Assembly (NCBI GenBank): GCA_017643395.1
Contig: JAEPNP010000006.1
Span: forward strand, 124,001 to 188,000
Reading direction: 5' to 3'
Length of the DNA: 64,000 bases
From: Rhodothermales bacterium
GTDB taxonomy: Bacteria > Bacteroidota > Rhodothermia > Rhodothermales > UBA10348
Shown here: in pieces, positions 52,901-60,625 of the stretch
Position numbering within the stretch: the first letter of the stretch is position 1
Layout of the letters: each line of letters opens with the position of its first letter
Position numbers and translations under genes: made by a program
Notes under the pieces: generated by a model
Database searches by the model: none
What the model saw: the letters and a program-made list of their open reading frames with translations, nothing else
What the model was told of the DNA's origin: nothing

Positions 52901-53753
52901 CAGCCTGGAAAGCCTGAACAACCTGACCATCCTGGACGAAGGCAGGCAGATTCCGCTGACAGCGGTCGCCGACCTGAGCGTGCAGGGCGGACTCGGCTCG
53001 GTTACCCGTCTGGACCTGGATCGCGTGGCGACCGTCAGCGGTGACGCTGCCCCCGGCGCCAACGGTCAGGCGATCCTGGCGCAGGTCCAGCAGCTCCTGG
53101 GGCCCTACCAGGAAGCGCTGCCTCCCGGGTACCAGATGGCCTACACCGGCGAGAACGAGGAATTCAATGAGAGCTTCAGCTTCCTGACCATCGTACTCCT
53201 CGTGGGTGTCGCGCTGATTTTTATGATCATGGTCGCGCAGTTCAACAGCGTGAGCGCCCCGTTCATCATCATGGTGGCCGTCGGCCTGTCGCTGATCGGC
53301 GTGCTGCTCGGCCTCCTGCTCACCCGCACCCCGTATGGTCTGATGACCTTCATCGGCGTCATCAGTCTGGCCGGTATCGTGGTGAACAACAACATCGTCC
53401 TGGTCGACTACGCCATGCAGCTGCGAGAGCGCGGCATGGCCAAGCATGACGCCATCATCGAGGCCGGGGCCACCCGACTGCGACCGGTGCTGCTTACCGC
53501 CATGACGACCGTGCTCGGCCTGATTCCGCTGACCTTCGGCATCAACATCGACTTCGTGGGCCTGCTGACGAATCTGGATCCCAACTTCCAGTTCGGCTCC
53601 GAGAACACGCAGTTTTGGGGTCCGATGGGCACCGCCATTATCAGCGGACTGACCTTTGCCACGTTCCTGACACTGGTCATTGTGCCTGTCATGTACTCGG
53701 TATTCGATTCGGTCTCTGAGCGCATGTCCAGCAAGCAGCCCGTGACCGCATGA
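49974..53753 (+). CDS. RND efflux pump (AcrB/HAE family), enlarged membrane domain
   Basis: 1,259 residues against about 1,040 for AcrB. 'TIPKEAAPSIEVPNIVVTTV' and 'YPGASPDDIE' are the typical N-terminal blocks, and the 'GTEFFPTTDP' block begins the second porter half. Helix 4 holds only one of the two usual aspartates ('LVDNAIVIVENI', D near residue 414), and helix 10 reads 'VVNNNIVLVDYA' without the usual lysine. Between the first membrane domain and 'GTEFFPTTDP' lie roughly 200 extra residues (about 519-720) with several added hydrophobic segments. Exports drugs, lipids or metals by proton antiport. Stop overlaps mpl by 4 bp. Confidence 0.92.
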   Translation: MTITNLAIKYRTTVVVLTVTLVLGGIYSYTTIPKEAAPSIEVPNIVVTTVYPGASPDDIESLITQHVEREVQNVNGIKEIRSTSTEGVSSVIIEFEPDISIDEAFSKVRDKVDVARADLPNDVEEPIVSEIDFSEFPILVVNLSAPYPLPRLKEVAEELQDEIEGVPGILEVDLIGGLEREVQIDVDLVALQGYNVAFQDVVDAIRNENTNIPGGSVDVDALNFLVRVDGEFSEPSEISDLVVKSPGGTPIYVRDVANVTFGFKERESYSRLAVYQVEEIEGQLEVVAENPDTLPVISLNVKKRSGENILETVAAVDQVLAEYPFPNGTNVVITGDESEAVEELIMDLENSIISGLIFVIAVLLFFLGVRNATLVGIAIPLSMFISFTVFQALGYTLNFIILFSLIIALGMLVDNAIVIVENIYRFREEGYGRFEAARLATAEVAGAVIASTLTTVAVFVPMLFWPGVIGEFMSYMPLTLIVTLCCSLFVAIIINPVITGIFVRLESEDKPKRSKLQRRVFTAAIVALALMIGLANWKTLVVLAVAVPVLMILHARVMKPIGDRFVSTGLPRLIQRYRSFLDWMLVRDYSVKRAMLRNTAALVSLTAGFVLLVVSGLVSATLGGTSATIVLIPGVILLVIGVLGVVLHSLEAIYIGGKSSVRGGAIFGGISLALLLLMAMGPRTVAVSTIVDLLVLPIIIVVVGALGWAFNKRERLILTDNRSRLLNVSLGAFVAILTMFGLAPTGTEFFPTTDPRQVRITASGPLGMNIQASNQLATEVHSRILGLLESSEAAKDNVKSLLVNVGVGGDFDFGGGGASPERSRVTLNLVDYADRDEPSTETLARIRDQLQGIPGAEIEITQDSNGPPTGAPVNIEISGEEFVEIQRIAEEVKQMLVEAADTGAIPGLVDVRDNLNTGRPELQVEIDRERAARFGLNTSKVASTVRSAINGVEAGKWRDGEDEFDITVRLRESDRASLESLNNLTILDEGRQIPLTAVADLSVQGGLGSVTRLDLDRVATVSGDAAPGANGQAILAQVQQLLGPYQEALPPGYQMAYTGENEEFNESFSFLTIVLLVGVALIFMIMVAQFNSVSAPFIIMVAVGLSLIGVLLGLLLTRTPYGLMTFIGVISLAGIVVNNNIVLVDYAMQLRERGMAKHDAIIEAGATRLRPVLLTAMTTVLGLIPLTFGINIDFVGLLTNLDPNFQFGSENTQFWGPMGTAIISGLTFATFLTLVIVPVMYSVFDSVSERMSSKQPVTA

Positions 53754-55246
53754 AAGACATCACCCGGCTCCCGGACGCTCATCTGAGGGTTTTCGACCGG
53801 CCCGAGCTGCCGGAGCCGGGTTCCTTTCGTGATGCCTGGCTGATCGGCATTTGCGGCACGGGTATGGGCTCGCTGGCCGGCCTTCTCCGGGAGGCCGGTT
53901 ATGAGGTGCGTGGCTCCGATGCGGCTGCCTGGCCGCCCATGAGCACGCGCCTGGCGGAACTGGGCATTCCCGTGGCGGAGGGCTACTCTGCCGACAACCT
54001 CGACCCGCAACCGGATCTGGTGGTCGTGGGCAACGCCTGCACTCCGACCCATGCAGAGGCCGCAGCGGCCCGTGATCGGGGGCTTGTTCAGGGCTCCTTC
54101 CCGGAGATCCTCGCCCGCTATTTCCTCGCCGAACGCCGGTCCATTGTCGTGGCCGGAACGCACGGCAAGACGACTACCACCAGCCTCATGGTCCACGTGC
54201 TGGCCGCCGCCGGCTGCGACCCGGGATTTCTGGTCGGTGGCGTAATGGTGAACGGAAACCGCTCCTACTCCATCGGTTCGGGAACGCATTTCGTGGTCGA
54301 AGGAGACGAGTACGACAGCGCCTACTTCGACAAGCGCCCCAAATTCCTGCATTACACCCCCGATGTCGGCATCGTGACATCGATGGAGTTCGACCACGCC
54401 GACATCTACGACTCCTGGGAAGACTACAGGCAGGCCTTCCGCCTGTTTGCGGCGTCGGCCGCACCGGACAGCACGCTGGTACTCAATGCGGACGATGCGG
54501 AGGTCGCCGCGCTCGCCGGATGGACCCGCGCCAGAACGACTACTTACGGCATCAGCCCTGCAGCGGACATCCACGCTACCGGGGTCCGGCCGGCGGACGA
54601 GGGTCAGCACTTTACCCTTGTATCCGGAGGCGATCAAGTCGGCGACTTCTATCTGCCTCTGTCCGGCACCCACAATCTGCAAAACACGCTGGCCGTGCTG
54701 GCGGTGGCCCTGGCGGAGGGCGTCCCGGTCGATGCGCTCTGCGACGGACTGCAGACGTTCGCCGGTATCAAGCGCAGGCAGGAGGTTCGAGGCGAGGCCG
54801 GGGGCGTGGTGGTAGTCGACGATTTTGCCCATCACCCTACTGCCGTTCGCGCCACCCTGCAGGCCGCGCGCGAGCGCTGGCCGGCCCGCAGGATCGTCGC
54901 GGTCTTCGAGCCGCGTTCCAACTCAAGCCGTCGGCGGGTCTTTCAGAGAGGCTACCAGGAGGCTTTCCTCGGTGCCGACGCTTTGTTTCTGTCCTCCCCA
55001 CCCTTCCGACACAACGACCGCCGCGAGGACTTCATGGACACCGAGGCGCTGCTGGAAGCCGTTGGCACCGGAGGGGTGCACGGTGTCGTCGGGGCATCTG
55101 CAGACGAGCTGTTGCCTGCGCTCACCGAATACCTCGCGCCGGGCGACGTGGCCCTGATCATGTCGAACGGCGGTTTCGGCGGCATCCACGATCGCCTGCT
55201 GGCGGCGCTTCACGCCCATGCGCTGGGGCACCTCGCGAAGGGTTGA
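53750..55246 (+). CDS. mpl: UDP-N-acetylmuramate:L-Ala-gamma-D-Glu-meso-DAP ligase
   Basis: Re-attaches the tripeptide recovered from old peptidoglycan to UDP-MurNAc. 498 residues with the Mur ligase order: N-terminal UDP-binding Rossmann part ('LIGICGTGMGSLAGLLREAG'), central ATPase with the P-loop 'GTHGKTTTTS', 'VVEGDEYDSAYFDKRPKF' (metal-binding and Mpl-type block), and a C-terminal domain starting at 'DDFAHHPTAVRATL'. The EYDSAYFDKRPKF stretch favours Mpl over MurC. The start overlaps the pump gene stop; an epimerase of the same recycling route lies 2.5 kb downstream. Confidence 0.92.
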   Translation: MKDITRLPDAHLRVFDRPELPEPGSFRDAWLIGICGTGMGSLAGLLREAGYEVRGSDAAAWPPMSTRLAELGIPVAEGYSADNLDPQPDLVVVGNACTPTHAEAAAARDRGLVQGSFPEILARYFLAERRSIVVAGTHGKTTTTSLMVHVLAAAGCDPGFLVGGVMVNGNRSYSIGSGTHFVVEGDEYDSAYFDKRPKFLHYTPDVGIVTSMEFDHADIYDSWEDYRQAFRLFAASAAPDSTLVLNADDAEVAALAGWTRARTTTYGISPAADIHATGVRPADEGQHFTLVSGGDQVGDFYLPLSGTHNLQNTLAVLAVALAEGVPVDALCDGLQTFAGIKRRQEVRGEAGGVVVVDDFAHHPTAVRATLQAARERWPARRIVAVFEPRSNSSRRRVFQRGYQEAFLGADALFLSSPPFRHNDRREDFMDTEALLEAVGTGGVHGVVGASADELLPALTEYLAPGDVALIMSNGGFGGIHDRLLAALHAHALGHLAKG

Positions 55247-55390
55247 TCCGAATCGTGCGAAGGGTCCGGCATCGCTAACCGGCGCTATGGAAGGCCGAAC
55301 GGTAGCAGGGCACACACGAATGCCCAACCCTCGTTCGTTTGCTGACCGTATCCCTTGAGAATGTGCGCCTACTGGCACAAATCGGCCAGT

Positions 55391-55419
55391 TTTGCGTACA
55401 AACCTGACACGTATAACTG
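55391..55419 (+). promoter_or_regulatory. Candidate promoter of the HtrA gene
   Basis: TTTTG followed 17 bp later by TATAACTG, about 18 bp before the start codon. This loosely fits the Bacteroidota pattern (TTTG, then TAnnTTTG) and also a TATAAC -10 box. Weak evidence, but the best match in this 190-bp gap. Confidence 0.3.
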
Positions 55420-55436
55420 ACTATTCGCACCCAGAA

Positions 55437-56963
<1,527 letters not shown>

Positions 56964-56968
56964 GTCAC

Positions 56969-57757
56969 TTGAATCGCATCGAGGCAGCAGTAGACGCCGC
57001 GGCCGCGGAGCTTGGCTCCGCAGCCGCGGCGTCTGCCGTTCAGGCCCTTGCCGAGCGGGCCCTGGGGCATTGGCCCGAAGGGCAATTGCCCCAGGGCCTG
57101 CTCGGCGCGCAGGTGGAGATCCGGCCGGCGCCGGTTTCCGGCGCCCGGCCGGTGGATGCGTGCGAGGCCGGCTGGGAACTGCTTTCGCGTGCCGTGACCG
57201 CCACCCCGCGACACGTGCCGACCGTGCCGATCTTGTACTCGCTCTCGCGACTGGCCGACACGCTGGACGGAGAAACCCTGCTACGCCTGGCGGCCTCCCT
57301 GGATCAGGTCATTCTCGGTTCCGCAACCCCGGCGTTGCGCCTGGAGTGGGCAGACGGCCTGTCGTCGCGGCGGGGCGACGCTCTTGTTCTCCGTCACCTT
57401 GCTGAGATCACGGCCTCCACCCGCGCACTGTGCGGTCACGTGCGGACCGGAGACGGAAGCGGCAGGGTGTGCGAAGCGTCCATCGCCCGTACTGCCGACA
57501 GCCGGGGCAACGGTCCGATCGGGTTGAGCTCGGGACCTGAAGACCAGGGTCCGGAGGGACTGACCATCCGCCCGGTCGGCCGCGCGGCGAGCCCTGCCCA
57601 CCGCGTCGCATTCCAGGCCTGGACGACCGTCACGGCGTATGATGCGGGCACGCGCACGGGCCTTCCGAGCGTTTCCGGACCAGGTCTCGTGGATTTTGAC
57701 ACGCCCGAAGCCAGCCACACGGCCCTTTACGGACCGAATCGGCGCGTATGGATATGA
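56969..57757 (+). CDS. Unrecognised protein; 5' end lies in three strong hairpins
   Basis: An open frame of 262 codons with a TTG start 5 bp after the protease stop, ending 16 bp before the epimerase start. Codon usage (mostly G or C at third positions) and the helical middle ('LYSLSRLADTLDGETLLRLA', 'LVLRHLAEITASTRALC') look protein-like. No signal peptide, membrane helix or known motif was found. The first 61 codons run through three long inverted repeats, which encode Ala-rich 'DAAAAELGSAAAAS', then 'ERALGHWPEGQLPQGLLG' and 'IRPAPVSGARPVD'. GTG at 57113 is a possible later start. No function is proposed. Confidence 0.5.
   Translation: MNRIEAAVDAAAAELGSAAAASAVQALAERALGHWPEGQLPQGLLGAQVEIRPAPVSGARPVDACEAGWELLSRAVTATPRHVPTVPILYSLSRLADTLDGETLLRLAASLDQVILGSATPALRLEWADGLSSRRGDALVLRHLAEITASTRALCGHVRTGDGSGRVCEASIARTADSRGNGPIGLSSGPEDQGPEGLTIRPVGRAASPAHRVAFQAWTTVTAYDAGTRTGLPSVSGPGLVDFDTPEASHTALYGPNRRVWI
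56990..57036 (+). repeat. Stem-loop 1 of 3
   Basis: The arm 56992-57011 (AGACGCCGCGGCCGCGGAGC) pairs with 57015-57034 across a TTG loop; 19 of 20 pairs are Watson-Crick, with one C-A mismatch (57004/57022). It extends outward by one G-T and one G-C pair. It starts about 27 bp after the protease stop. No T-run follows. Confidence 0.9.
57050..57106 (+). repeat. Stem-loop 2 of 3
   Basis: The arm 57050-57069 (GCCGAGCGGGCCCTGGGGCA) pairs with 57087-57106 along all 20 positions, with one G-T wobble (57057/57099). Inside, GCCC and GGGC (57073-57076/57080-57083) close a GAA loop, so the whole 57-nt element folds into one nearly continuous hairpin. It begins 13 bp after stem-loop 1. No T-run follows. 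Confidence 0.9.
57121..57152 (+). repeat. Stem-loop 3 of 3
   Basis: CCGGCCGGCGCCGG pairs with CCGGCGCCCGGCCGG across a TTT loop; all 14 pairs form with a single bulged C (57146). It begins 14 bp after stem-loop 2. The low complexity of CCGG-rich sequence makes this one individually less striking than the first two. Confidence 0.8.
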
Positions 57758-57773
57758 GCACGTTTCACCTGGC

Positions 57774-58793
57774 ATGAGACCCATCGTCACCGAGCCACTC
57801 GTTCTGAAGTTGGCACGCCCCTTTCGTATTGCGCACGGCGTCAGTGCCGAGCGCACCAATGTGCTCGTGCGGCTTGGCGAAGCGGTTGGCGAGGCGGGAT
57901 TGCCGCCCTACCTCGGGGTCGGCTATCCGGAGGTGGCAGCGTGGCTTGACGGAGTGAAGCTGCCCGAATGGAACCCGGATTCGCCGCCTCCCATCCGCAC
58001 ATGGATCTCGAATCTGCCCGACGGCCCGGCTGCGGCTCGCTGCGCCCTGGACCTTGCCCTGCACGATTGGTGGGCCCAGGCCGCCGGCCAACCGCTTCAT
58101 GCAATGCTCGGCCTGGATCCGTCTGCCGCCCCGGCCAGCTACCGCACCGTTGGAATTCCGGAAACCGGAGCCGCTCCCACCCTGCCCGAGGGCGACCGTC
58201 TGAAACTCAAGCTGGGCTCGGGCGACACCGACGAGGACGTGCGCGTGGCGCGTACCGTGCGCCTGACCCGTCCCGAGGCCGAACTGTGCGTCGATGCCAA
58301 CGGTGGGTGGTCCATCCCCGAGGCGGTGCGCATCATCCCGCAACTGGCTGAACTAAAGGTCTCATTCATTGAGCAGCCCATCGCCCAGACCGACCCGGAG
58401 GACTGGCACCTGTTGCGTCGACTGCTGGCTCCATCGGGACGCCCACCGCTGATTGCGGACGAGAGCGCGCACACGGTGGACGATCTGATCGCACTGGCCG
58501 GTGCGGCGGACGGCGTCAACGTCAAGCTCGCCAAGTGCGGCGGCATCGCTGCGACACTCAAGCTGATCGACATGGCGCGTGCGCTTGACATGCAGGTCGT
58601 GCTGGGCTGCATGGTCGAAAGCGCCGTCGCCATCACGGCCGCGGCACATCTGGCTTCGCTGGCGGACTTCACGGATCTGGACGGCGCCGAACTGATCGCC
58701 AATCCTCCGTTTGAAGGCGTGGCACTTGTCGACGGGCACCCAAGGCTTCCGGTCGCCCCCGGAATTGGAGTCAGAGCGACCATGCACGCCTGA
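57774..58793 (+). CDS. L-Ala-D/L-Glu (dipeptide) epimerase, enolase superfamily
   Basis: Epimerises L-Ala-D-Glu from murein to L-Ala-L-Glu so that it can be degraded. 339 residues. Active-site residues fit the family: K144 and K146 in 'RLKLKLGSG', metal ligands D174 ('CVDANGG'), E200 ('FIEQPI') and D229 ('ADES'), and the second-face lysine K251 in 'VNVKLAKCGG'. The ATG at 57774 gives the usual N-terminus. Other dipeptide specificities exist in the family, but proximity of mpl supports the murein role. Confidence 0.88.
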   Translation: MRPIVTEPLVLKLARPFRIAHGVSAERTNVLVRLGEAVGEAGLPPYLGVGYPEVAAWLDGVKLPEWNPDSPPPIRTWISNLPDGPAAARCALDLALHDWWAQAAGQPLHAMLGLDPSAAPASYRTVGIPETGAAPTLPEGDRLKLKLGSGDTDEDVRVARTVRLTRPEAELCVDANGGWSIPEAVRIIPQLAELKVSFIEQPIAQTDPEDWHLLRRLLAPSGRPPLIADESAHTVDDLIALAGAADGVNVKLAKCGGIAATLKLIDMARALDMQVVLGCMVESAVAITAAAHLASLADFTDLDGAELIANPPFEGVALVDGHPRLPVAPGIGVRATMHA

Positions 58794-58797
58794 CTGG

Positions 58798-59232
58798 TCA
58801 GTCCAACTGCTCCAGCAGGTTGGTGGTCACAACAATCTCGCCTTCCAGCGTGCGGTGTACCGGACACTTGTCGGCGATCTCCAGCAGCCGCGCTCGCTGA
58901 TCGGCTTCCAGGGCTCCCTCCAGCACGATGTCTCTGCGCATGAGGTCAATGCGCCCCGTTGCGGTGGTCTCGCAGTCACAGTCCCTGGCGTGGATTTTCT
59001 GGTGGTCCACGCGCACATCAACCGCATCCAACGGCCAACCCTTGCGGTCCGCGTACATGCGAAGCGTAATCGCAGTACAGGTGCCGAGGGCGGCAGCCAG
59101 CAGTTCGTAGGGCGTCGGGCCGAGATCGGAACCGCCCAGCTCTTTGGGCTCGTCTGCGACAAGGCGGTGGTGCCTGGTCGTGACGCGCGTTTCGTAATGA
59201 CCGCGTTCGACGCGGGAGCGTACGGGCTTCAT
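58798..59232 (-). CDS. OsmC-family protein
   Basis: 144 residues. Two conserved cysteines in '[18 protein letters not shown]' and '[10 protein letters not shown]' match the peroxidatic pair of OsmC/Ohr hydroperoxide reductases. The start at 59232 is chosen because it overlaps the stop of the NRDE gene (ATGA). Probably detoxifies organic hydroperoxides. The '[20 protein letters not shown]' block is typical of the YhfA-like branch. Confidence 0.9.
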   Translation of the reverse strand: MKPVRSRVERGHYETRVTTRHHRLVADEPKELGGSDLGPTPYELLAAALGTCTAITLRMYADRKGWPLDAVDVRVDHQKIHARDCDCETTATGRIDLMRRDIVLEGALEADQRARLLEIADKCPVHRTLEGEIVVTTNLLEQLD

Positions 59233-60017
59233 GACAGAGAGGGAATGGGTTCGGGTAACGCCACCTCGAACCGGCGGTCTTCGGCCGAGCCACCGGCCGG
59301 TGGGAAGGTGCGTTCTGCGAACAGACACGTGCCGTCGGAGCGCCAGAGCACAACCGTGGACGACCTCGTCCCATAGCCGTCCATGCGAATGAACGGGGAG
59401 GCCAGCCTGCGCTCCACGTCGAGTGGCACGCCGGTGTCGGGGAGCTCTGCATCGGGGGCACCATCCGTGTCGGCCAGCAGCCGGAACAGCGGCTCAAGGT
59501 CGGGCCGCGTCGCAGCGAGGCCGCTGAGGGCCTCAGCCAGCCTGTCCTTGCCCCGCACCACTTTTGGCCACGGGGTATCGAGCCGGGCGTTGCTGAGCCC
59601 GTAGACGCCGCCTGCCAGTCTCTGCTGACCCTCAACACGATTTGACGTGTACCACGCTTCACCGCCTGAGATGACAATCAGGTTGTACCCGTTGTACTCG
59701 GATCCGTCAAGGCCCTGGAGATAGGTCTCGGTGTCCGGCAGGGCCTCGAGCGCACCCGTTACCAGATCCCCCCGGGACCGAGCACCTTCGCGAAATCGAG
59801 ACGGTTCGCGCACGTTGGTGACCGCAGCCAGACCTCCGACCTTCGATACCGCCAGCCACGTTCCGCCGGCCGTCAGGTCTCGGCCGCCGAGCCGTTCAGG
59901 CGCATCCTTCCAGAAGCCGGCCGGTGCCGTTGGACGGGAGAGAAACTCGTCTCGATTGGCCGCGAGCACCAGCGGATACTCCGGATGGCTGTTGATGGCG
60001 AAGAGTATGAGGCACAT
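59229..60017 (-). CDS. NRDE (TANGO2-like) family protein
   Basis: 262 residues, starting '[20 protein letters not shown]' followed directly by the family-defining NRDE and '[12 protein letters not shown]'. Cys2 sits where an N-terminal nucleophile would be after Met removal. Eukaryotic TANGO2 is linked to haem and lipid handling; the bacterial role is unclear. Middle gene of a three-gene minus-strand set (mnmM, NRDE, osmC-like), 33 bp after mnmM and overlapping the OsmC gene by 4 bp. Confidence 0.9.
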   Translation of the reverse strand: MCLILFAINSHPEYPLVLAANRDEFLSRPTAPAGFWKDAPERLGGRDLTAGGTWLAVSKVGGLAAVTNVREPSRFREGARSRGDLVTGALEALPDTETYLQGLDGSEYNGYNLIVISGGEAWYTSNRVEGQQRLAGGVYGLSNARLDTPWPKVVRGKDRLAEALSGLAATRPDLEPLFRLLADTDGAPDAELPDTGVPLDVERRLASPFIRMDGYGTRSSTVVLWRSDGTCLFAERTFPPAGGSAEDRRFEVALPEPIPSLS

Positions 60018-60050
60018 GACGGGGTCTCGGTTGCGACAGGCCTCCGGGCG

Positions 60051-60614
60051 TTACCGGGATCCGTGCGAGGGGCGGCGTGCTACGACCAAGGCTTCGGGTG
60101 GTGCCCCACCGCGCCCCGTGAATCCAAAGCGCACCACCGATGCAGAACCCAGTCCCCCGGCCCAGTCCAGGACAGCCCGCGCCTCTTCGGCCCCTCCCGG
60201 GTGACCGCGGTAGAGCACCAGTACGATGCGCCCATCGTGCGTCAGCAGGCTCCAGGAGGCTTCCAGCGCGGTGATCGTGCTCTCCGCCGTGGTCGTGACC
60301 GCGCGAGATCCCCCGGGCAAGTATCCAAGGTTGAAAAGTGCAACGCGCATGGGCATTGCCACGTAAGCTGCCATCGAAGCGTGCGAGTCGCGGATCAGCG
60401 TGACGGATGCGGACACGTCCCGCAGCCGCTCATGAGCGCGACGCAACGCCTTTGCCTGTACATCGAAGCCCCAGATCTGCCCTCCCGGTCCGACCCTTTC
60501 GGCCAGAAAGCGGGTGTCGTGACCGTTACCCACGGTAGCGTCCACCGCCGCATCTCCCGGCCGCAGGATGCGCGCAGCCACGTTGTGTGCAAAGTCCAGT
60601 ACCTTGTGGGCCAT
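60051..60614 (-). CDS. mnmM: tRNA (mnm5s2U34) methyltransferase, MnmM/YtqB type
   Basis: 187 residues, the whole length of the YtqB/MnmM family. SAM-binding motif I is 'VDATVGNGHDTRFLAE', motif II 'IWGFDVQAKAL', and 'ALFNLGYLPGG' is the family-specific motif. It methylates the nm5 group at wobble uridine in tRNAs. The start (60614) lies only 11 bp from the start of the divergent phosphatase gene, so promoters of the two must overlap coding sequence. Confidence 0.85.
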   Translation of the reverse strand: MAHKVLDFAHNVAARILRPGDAAVDATVGNGHDTRFLAERVGPGGQIWGFDVQAKALRRAHERLRDVSASVTLIRDSHASMAAYVAMPMRVALFNLGYLPGGSRAVTTTAESTITALEASWSLLTHDGRIVLVLYRGHPGGAEEARAVLDWAGGLGSASVVRFGFTGRGGAPPEALVVARRPSHGSR

Positions 60615-60625
60615 TGTCGTCGCCT

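Noticed and set aside
53408-54835. Antisense open frame over the pump end and mpl (475 codons)
   Set aside because: Both plus-strand genes are certain and overlap by 4 bp; the antisense text is not protein-like.
57281-57859. Minus-strand open frame opposite the unrecognised gene
   Set aside because: Arg/Gly-rich, no motif, and it would invade the epimerase start; the plus frame fits the operon better.
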